DNA from: E44-bin89 sp034409565
Lineage (GTDB): Bacteria > Chloroflexota > Dehalococcoidia > Dehalococcoidales > RBG-16-60-22
NCBI GenBank assembly: GCA_034409565.1
Contig: DAOUMS010000022.1
Span: forward strand, 124,001-188,000
DNA length: 64,000 nucleotides
Direction of reading: 5' to 3'
Part shown: positions 59,109 to 64,000 of the stretch, piece after piece
How positions within the stretch are numbered: the first letter of the stretch is position 1
Layout: every line of letters begins with the position of its first letter
Made by a program: the position numbers and the translations under genes
Notes under the pieces: generated by a model
Databases searched by the model: none
The model's input: only the letters and a program-made list of their open reading frames with translations
What the model was told of the DNA's origin: nothing

Positions 59109-59591
59109 ATGGTAGAACCGAAAAGGTTTATTGCTGTCATTGGTGGCAGCGACTGTACGCTGGAGGAAGTCAGGCTGGCGGAAGAGGTGGGACGGGAGCT
59201 GGCCCGAAAGGGTGCCGTCCTCATCTGCGGGGGGCTGGGCGGTATTATGGAAGCCGCCTGCAAAGGGGCCAGCACCGAGGGCGGACTGACCATCGGCATC
59301 CTGCCAGGAGGTAGTCGCCAGGCCGCCAACCAATACGTGCAGATTCCCGTGGTGACCAACCTGGGCGAAGCGAGGAATGTGATAGTGGTGAAAAGCGCCG
59401 AGGCGGTAATTGCCATCGGTGGGGGCTATGGCACTTTGTCCGAGCTCGGTCACGCGCTGCGCAATGGCATCCCGGTCATTGGCCTGAATACATGGTCACT
59501 CTCACGAAAAGAGCGGCCGGATAACGCCATTGTCCCTGCCCTTGACCCGGCGGAGGCGGTGGCTAAAGCGCTCAGCTTGATAGATAACTGA
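59109..59591 (+). CDS. LOG/TIGR00725-like nucleotide-binding protein
   Basis: A 160-residue Rossmann-like protein of the lysine-decarboxylase-like (SLOG) superfamily. IAVIGGSDCTLEEVRLAEEVG, LICGGLGGIMEAACKGAS and VIAIGGGYGTLSELGHAL match the GGxGxMxA and GGxGTxxE phosphate-binding motifs. Relatives include cytokinin-activating LOG enzymes and DNA-uptake DprA, but this short family has no proven substrate. A TATAAT at 59082-59087 suggests a promoter and a leader of only about 15 bases without a ribosome binding site. Confidence 0.85.
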   Translation: MVEPKRFIAVIGGSDCTLEEVRLAEEVGRELARKGAVLICGGLGGIMEAACKGASTEGGLTIGILPGGSRQAANQYVQIPVVTNLGEARNVIVVKSAEAVIAIGGGYGTLSELGHALRNGIPVIGLNTWSLSRKERPDNAIVPALDPAEAVAKALSLIDN

Positions 59592-59606
59592 CTCCAGTGA
59601 AATAGC

Positions 59607-60905
59607 ATGAATAAGGGAACCACCATTGCACAGGTAAAGGGAATTGAAATACTGGACTCGAGGGGCAACCCGACGGTTGCAGCGGAAGTAACGCTTTCCG
59701 ATGGAACGATGGGTCGAGCCTCCGTGCCTTCCGGGACCAGCACTGGTACCTATGAAGCGGTGGAACTTCGCGATAGAGATAAAAAAAGGTACGGCGGCAA
59801 GGGCGTTCTCCAGGCAGTAAAACATATCAATAAGCACATCGCACCCGGCATCAAGGGAATGACGGCTACCGACCAGGAAGCCATTGACCGCAAACTCATT
59901 GAGCTCGATGGCACCGATAATAAATCGCGCCTGGGTGCCAATGCCATTCTGGGAACATCGCTGGCGGTGGCCCATGCGGCAGCCAGTTCTCTGCATATGC
60001 CGCTTTACCGCTACCTTGGCAAAGCTAACGAGTATACCATGCCAGTGCCGTTGCTGAATATCCTGAATGGCGGTAAGCATGCCACCGATTCCGCAGATTT
60101 CCAGGAATTCATGGTCATACCCGCTGGAGCTACCAGCTTCAACAAATCCCTGCAAATGGGCACCGAAATTTATCATTCCCTGCGTAAAATCCTGCATGAT
60201 AGAGAGCTCAGCACCCATGTTGGTGACGAGGGGGGCTTTGCCCCTTCCCTTCTCTCCAATGAGGATGCCATCGAGGTGGTTCTGGCGGCCATTGAGCAAT
60301 CCGGCTACAAGCCAGGCCGAGACTGTTGCCTCGCCCTCGACCCGGCCGCCAGCGAACTTTATAAGGATGGCCTGTATGTGCTGAAACGCCAAGGTACTAA
60401 ACTCAGCTCGGCGGATATGATAAATTTTTATGTCAACTGGGTGAAAGCCTACCCGATTATCAGCATTGAAGACGGCATGGATGAGGACAACTGGGACGGA
60501 TGGAAGTTGATGACCGAGAAACTGGGCGGAACGGTGCAGCTGGTTGCCGATGACCTCTACGCGACCAATGTCAGCCGGTTGCGCCGCGGTATCGAAACGA
60601 AAGCGTCCAACTCCATCCTCATCAAGCCCAACCAGATTGGCACGCTCACGGAAACAATCGCCGCCATCAGGATGGCGCAGAAAGCAGGCTGGACAGCCAT
60701 CGTCAGCCACCGCTCCGGTGAGACCGAAGACACCACCATCGCTGACCTGGCGGTCGGCCTCAATACGGGGCAGATAAAGTGCGGGGCGCCCTGCCGCTCC
60801 GAGCGCACTGCCAAGTATAACCGACTCCTCAGTATAGAAGATGAACTGGGTCAGGCGGCGCGATTTGCCGGCAGAGGCGCATTTAATAGCCTGAAGCGGA
60901 ATTAA
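59607..60905 (+). CDS. eno: Enolase
   Basis: 2-phosphoglycerate to phosphoenolpyruvate. GIEILDSRGNPTVAAEVTLSDG, SVPSGTSTGTYEAVELRD, GDEGGFAPSL, SIEDGMDEDNWDGW and KPNQIGTLTETI with SHRSGETEDTTIADLAV are all intact. 432 residues. One uncommon point is Thr at the SGASTG position (SGTSTG). ATG 59607 has only a weak upstream site; 15 bases after the LOG-like gene. Confidence 0.96.
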   Translation: MNKGTTIAQVKGIEILDSRGNPTVAAEVTLSDGTMGRASVPSGTSTGTYEAVELRDRDKKRYGGKGVLQAVKHINKHIAPGIKGMTATDQEAIDRKLIELDGTDNKSRLGANAILGTSLAVAHAAASSLHMPLYRYLGKANEYTMPVPLLNILNGGKHATDSADFQEFMVIPAGATSFNKSLQMGTEIYHSLRKILHDRELSTHVGDEGGFAPSLLSNEDAIEVVLAAIEQSGYKPGRDCCLALDPAASELYKDGLYVLKRQGTKLSSADMINFYVNWVKAYPIISIEDGMDEDNWDGWKLMTEKLGGTVQLVADDLYATNVSRLRRGIETKASNSILIKPNQIGTLTETIAAIRMAQKAGWTAIVSHRSGETEDTTIADLAVGLNTGQIKCGAPCRSERTAKYNRLLSIEDELGQAARFAGRGAFNSLKRN

Positions 60906-60942
60906 ATATACTACTTCTATTATGCACAAGGGAGGGGTAAAA

Positions 60943-61956
60943 ATGACAACTAAAGTGGGTATCAATGGTTTCGGCCGCATCGGCCGGCTGACCTTTCGCA
61001 CCATAAACCAGTACCACAAAGACGAGCTGGAGGTGGCGGCCATTAATGACCTCACCGATACCACCACCAACGCCCACCTGCTGAAATGGGACAGCACCTA
61101 CGGCCCTTATCCGGGCACCGTAGCCGCCAACGAGAACGCCATCACCGTTGATGGCCATAAAGTGAAGGTCATCTCGGAAAGAGACCCCGCCAGCATACCC
61201 TGGCGCGACCACGGCGTCGACATCGTCATTGAGTCCACCGGCCTTTTCACTGACGCCACCAAGGCCGCCGCCCACCTCAAGGGCGGCGCCAGAAAAGTGC
61301 TCATCTCCGCCCCGGCCAAAAATGAGGATATCACCATCGTCCTCGGCGTCAATGAGGAAAAGTATGACCCGGGGAAGCACACCATCATCTCCAACGCCTC
61401 CTGCACCACCAACGGCATTGCCCCGGTGGTCAAGGTGCTCCACGATAACTTCGGCGTGGACAAGGGGCTTATGACCACCATCCACGCCTACACCAATGAC
61501 CAGAGAATCCAGGATATGGTGCACAGTGACCTGCGCCGGGCACGCGCCGCCGCCGTGAACATCGTGCCCACCACCACCGGCGCCGCCCGCGCCGTTACCG
61601 TGGTCATCCCCGAGCTTAAAGGCAGGCTGCACGGCATGGCCTTCCGTATCCCGGTGGTCACCGTCTCGGTCATCGACTTTGTTGCTGACCTGAAGCAGAA
61701 GGTAACCGTCGAGCAGGTCAACCAGGCCTTTAAAGCCGCCGCCGGGGGGCCTCTAGCCGGCATCATGGAATACTGCGAGGAGCCACTGGTCAGCATGGAC
61801 TTCAAGGGTAACCCGGCCAGTACTATTATTGATGCCCTGAGCACCATTGTCATTGGCGACAACATGGTCAAGGTCCTGGCCTGGTACGACAACGAATGGG
61901 GCTACAGCTGCCGCCTGGCCGACCTCACTGCCTTCATCGCGGGTAAGGGACTGTAA
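60943..61956 (+). CDS. gap: Glyceraldehyde-3-phosphate dehydrogenase
   Basis: NAD-dependent type I enzyme of glycolysis and gluconeogenesis. MTTKVGINGFGRIGRLTFR is the NAD motif, AINDLTD the NAD-preferring Asp, and SNASCTTNGIAPVVKVLH the catalytic Cys; WYDNEWGYSCRL closes the fold. 337 residues. ATG 60943 with GGGAGGGG upstream is preferred to ATG 60922, which would add seven residues. 37 bases after eno. Confidence 0.96.
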   Translation: MTTKVGINGFGRIGRLTFRTINQYHKDELEVAAINDLTDTTTNAHLLKWDSTYGPYPGTVAANENAITVDGHKVKVISERDPASIPWRDHGVDIVIESTGLFTDATKAAAHLKGGARKVLISAPAKNEDITIVLGVNEEKYDPGKHTIISNASCTTNGIAPVVKVLHDNFGVDKGLMTTIHAYTNDQRIQDMVHSDLRRARAAAVNIVPTTTGAARAVTVVIPELKGRLHGMAFRIPVVTVSVIDFVADLKQKVTVEQVNQAFKAAAGGPLAGIMEYCEEPLVSMDFKGNPASTIIDALSTIVIGDNMVKVLAWYDNEWGYSCRLADLTAFIAGKGL

Positions 61957-62184
61957 TAAAAACAAAACAAGGATATAATAACACACCGGTTGCCGATGCT
62001 GAGATATACAATGAGCTGCCATTTGCTCCTGGAAAAGACAGTAGGCTTACTTTTGGGGGAGGACTATTTTCTAACCTTAACCATACGCCAGTTTCTATCT
62101 CAATCGTAGATTAAGGGAAGTCTATCATTGACATTACATGGAAATAATGCCTAAAATAACACAAACCAGAAAATAAGGTAATCA
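61957..62184 (+). other. Intergenic region between gap and the tubulin-like gene
   Basis: 228 bases. A promoter lies at 62128-62157. A 32-codon frame from ATG 62011 to TAG 62109 is present but has no ribosome binding site and is probably not a gene. No terminator with a clear stem was found after gap. Confidence 0.55.
62128..62157 (+). promoter_or_regulatory. Promoter of the tubulin-like gene
   Basis: TTGACA (62128-62133) and TAAAAT (62152-62157) are spaced by 18 bases. The start near 62164 gives a short leader with AATAAGGTAATCA before the ATG at 62185. Confidence 0.6.
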
Positions 62185-63360
62185 ATGAAATTAATTATAG
62201 TTGGTTTTGGGCAGTGTGGCGGTCGAATTGCTGATGAATTTGCCCGGCTGAACCGCAGAGCACACGTTCAGCGCGGCATCGACATCGTCGCCAATGCCTT
62301 TGCCGTCAATACTGACGTTGCTGACCTCAGTGGCCTGACCGGCATCAAGCCGGATTACCAGCATCGCATCCTCATTGGTGGCCGGAAAACGGGCGGACAC
62401 GGCGTGGGCAAAATAAACGAATTGGGCGCTGAGATTGCCAAAGAGGACGGCGATAAGATAATCGAAACGATAAGGACCAGCAAGCGTTTTGTGGATGCTG
62501 ATGCCTTTTTGCTGATTGCAGGTGCTGCCGGGGGTACTGGCTCCGGTGCCCTACCCGTTATCACGCAACTTATCAAAGAGCGCTATGTGGATAAGCCGGT
62601 ATACAATCTCGTCATCCTGCCCTTTGAGCATGAAGAGGCCACCGAGGAAAGGACCATATACAATGCCGCCACGTGCCTGAAATCAGCTTATCTGGTGTCT
62701 GACGCCGTCTTCCTGGTTGACAACCAGAGATACGTGATGAAAGACGCGTCTATCCGGAGCAACCTGTCCAAAATTAATGCCCTGATTGCAGAACCATTTT
62801 ACAATTTGCTCTGCGCCGGCGAGGAAAAGAAGCACAAATACATCGGGGCAAAGATACTTGATGCCGGCGACATTATCCAGACACTGGCCGGATGGACAGC
62901 CATTGGTTACGGCCGGTCTGAATTTTCGCTGACCAAGAAAATCATGAGCCGGACACGCGATTTCAGGAACAAGGCCACGGAAGCCCAGAAGGGAACCCAG
63001 GCCATGGACCAGGCTATTAGTGGCCTTTCCCTCAAGGTCAACCCCATAGATTCAAAGAGAGCTCTCTACCTTGTTTCGGCCCCACCTAAAGAAATGAATG
63101 TCGACCTCATCAAAGAGCTTGGCACCTACCTCAAGAGCCTCGCCCCTGAAGCCGTCATCAGAAGCGGCGATTATCCCAGAGAAAAGGGAGGGCTCGATGT
63201 TACCACCATACTATCGGAGCTCAGTGATGTGGAAAAGGTGAGGAACTACTTCACCAAGACAATCAGCCTCATTACTGCCCTGAAGAAAAGACAGGAAGGA
63301 ATCGAGGATAAATATCGGGGCATAGAGGTCACCCTCAAAGATATCCCATCTTTAATTTAA
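62185..63360 (+). CDS. Tubulin/FtsZ superfamily GTPase, CetZ-like
   Basis: A 391-residue protein. The N-terminal loop GFGQCGGRIADEF (7-19) resembles tubulin and CetZ (GQCGN) more than FtsZ. The tubulin signature GGTGSG is at 116-121. INALIAE (197-203) sits at the T7 loop and has Glu203 for GTP hydrolysis but Leu200 where FtsZ has Asp. The C-terminal domain is complete; the C-terminal FtsZ tail peptide that binds FtsA or ZipA is missing. Such proteins polymerise in archaea and shape cells; in this bacterium the job is unknown. It is not the division FtsZ by sequence. Own promoter upstream. Confidence 0.85.
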   Translation: MKLIIVGFGQCGGRIADEFARLNRRAHVQRGIDIVANAFAVNTDVADLSGLTGIKPDYQHRILIGGRKTGGHGVGKINELGAEIAKEDGDKIIETIRTSKRFVDADAFLLIAGAAGGTGSGALPVITQLIKERYVDKPVYNLVILPFEHEEATEERTIYNAATCLKSAYLVSDAVFLVDNQRYVMKDASIRSNLSKINALIAEPFYNLLCAGEEKKHKYIGAKILDAGDIIQTLAGWTAIGYGRSEFSLTKKIMSRTRDFRNKATEAQKGTQAMDQAISGLSLKVNPIDSKRALYLVSAPPKEMNVDLIKELGTYLKSLAPEAVIRSGDYPREKGGLDVTTILSELSDVEKVRNYFTKTISLITALKKRQEGIEDKYRGIEVTLKDIPSLI

Positions 63361-63432
63361 CTAAAACGCCACCAATCACGCACAAGTGTATCAGCTAGGC
63401 CCGGAAGTACTCAGATTGTCACCATACGGTAA

Positions 63433-63957
63433 TTATCGTGATAGTTTGGCGTATATATTCCAGGCCTGATTCACGGTTTCCTCACGGAGTTGCCAGGCCT
63501 GTGCCAGCGCCTCTTCTCTCTTTTTCGAGGCTTCCTCTAGACGTGCCTCGCATTCTTTCTCCGCCTGGTCTTTCACTTTTCTATACGCTCTCTCTGCCTG
63601 AGAGACGGCATCATCACGCGCTTTCAGTGCCGCCGCCGTGGCCTCATCGCGTGCTTTTAGCGCCCCGGTAATCGCCTCGTTGCAGGCTCTTTCCGCCTGT
63701 TGTTCGGCACGCTTGTAGGCTTTGGCAATTTGTTGTTCATTGGCCCGATAGGCATTGGCCACCTGCCGCTGCGCGTCCATAAAGGCAGCGTAGGCTCTTT
63801 CCGCCTGCCCCAATACCTCTTCAAGTGGCCTGGGTGGTTGTGCCTCTACCTCTGCACTCACCGGCTCAACTTCTTCAGGAACGGCTTCAACCGTTTCCTC
63901 GACTACTTCTTCGGTTTCCTCACTGACCTTCTTGGTCTTTTCCCTTGGGTTCGCCAT
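63433..63957 (-). CDS. Alanine/glutamate-rich coiled-coil protein
   Basis: A 174-residue protein with no membrane segment. The N-terminal 45 residues are acidic and rich in Glu and Val; residues 45-170 are repeated Ala-Glu-Arg-Ala units (such as QAERAYRKVKDQAEKE) with heptad spacing, likely a long coiled coil. Family unknown. ATG 63957 has GGAGGTA at good spacing. Convergent with the tubulin-like gene. Confidence 0.7.
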   Translation of the reverse strand: MANPREKTKKVSEETEEVVEETVEAVPEEVEPVSAEVEAQPPRPLEEVLGQAERAYAAFMDAQRQVANAYRANEQQIAKAYKRAEQQAERACNEAITGALKARDEATAAALKARDDAVSQAERAYRKVKDQAEKECEARLEEASKKREEALAQAWQLREETVNQAWNIYAKLSR

Positions 63958-64000
63958 CGAGTACCTCCTGCATTAATATTACTGATACACTGATACGTGA

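Noticed and set aside
59502..61097. 531-codon minus-strand frame opposite enolase
   Set aside because: Enolase on the plus strand has all family motifs; the long antisense opening reflects codon bias.
62011..62109. 32-codon frame between gap and the tubulin-like gene
   Set aside because: No ribosome binding site, no family resemblance, and a promoter for the next gene overlaps its downstream flank.

Overview
The window is a dense stretch of housekeeping and energy genes, probably from a chromosome of a Dehalococcoidia-type member of the Chloroflexota. The evidence for this is the ilv-leu gene order (ilvD-ilvB-ilvN-ilvC-leuA-leuC-leuD-leuB, recalled as that of Dehalococcoides-type genomes), a Tat-exported formate dehydrogenase, a methanogen-type thymidylate synthase, a split glycine decarboxylase and a tubulin/CetZ-like protein. 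There are no 16S, tRNA or phage markers, so the assignment is an inference. I see no insertion sequence, CRISPR array, rRNA or tRNA.

Layout. 0.1-3.4 kb (minus): a lipoprotein with a degenerate zincin motif, a methanogen-type thymidylate synthase and two unknown proteins. 3.6-4.1 kb: a VOC protein. 4.1-15.3 kb (minus): one long branched-chain amino acid operon that also carries an MgtC protein, a DsrE protein, an alkyltransferase-like protein and two tandem acetolactate synthase regulatory subunits; it has a sigma70-type promoter and a possible attenuator. 15.3-18.2 kb (minus): tsaE-tsaB-tsaD-tsaC for the t6A tRNA modification. 18.4-23.9 kb: a selenocysteine-containing formate dehydrogenase (alpha with in-frame UGA and a SECIS-like hairpin, beta, gamma, FdhE). 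24-31.6 kb: purine genes guaA, purD (apparent AUA start), purE, purB, purC with a transglutaminase-like lipoprotein and an NTF2/SnoaL protein. 31.8-37.5 kb: hypFCDEAB for NiFe hydrogenase maturation, without hydrogenase structural genes. 37.5-40 kb: a sugar-nucleotide-type SDR, then convergently an NSS transporter with a 35-residue MetS-like partner. 40.2-40.5 kb: an unassigned structured RNA with its own promoter and terminator. 40.6-45.4 kb: rpe, pgi, rpiB, tkt. 45.5-47.1 kb: a small Cys protein, TlpA-like thioredoxin and CcdA. 47.2-51.4 kb: an Fe-S PD-(D/E)XK nuclease, a class III aminotransferase and serA. 51.6-56.3 kb: a tandem glycine riboswitch and terminator ahead of gcvH-gcvPA-gcvPB-lipB and a histidine phosphatase. 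56.4-62 kb: ligA, pth, a LOG-like protein, eno, gap. 62.1-64 kb: the tubulin/CetZ-like gene and a coiled-coil protein.

Together the genes describe an anaerobe that makes its own branched-chain amino acids, purines, serine and sugar phosphates. It oxidises formate (and probably hydrogen, given hyp) at the outer face of the membrane and controls glycine cleavage with a riboswitch.

The strongest leads for something undescribed are the structured RNA at 40232-40491, the CetZ-like tubulin, the altered [4Fe-4S] ligand in the selenocysteine formate dehydrogenase, the AUA start of purD, and the accessory genes embedded in the leucine operon.
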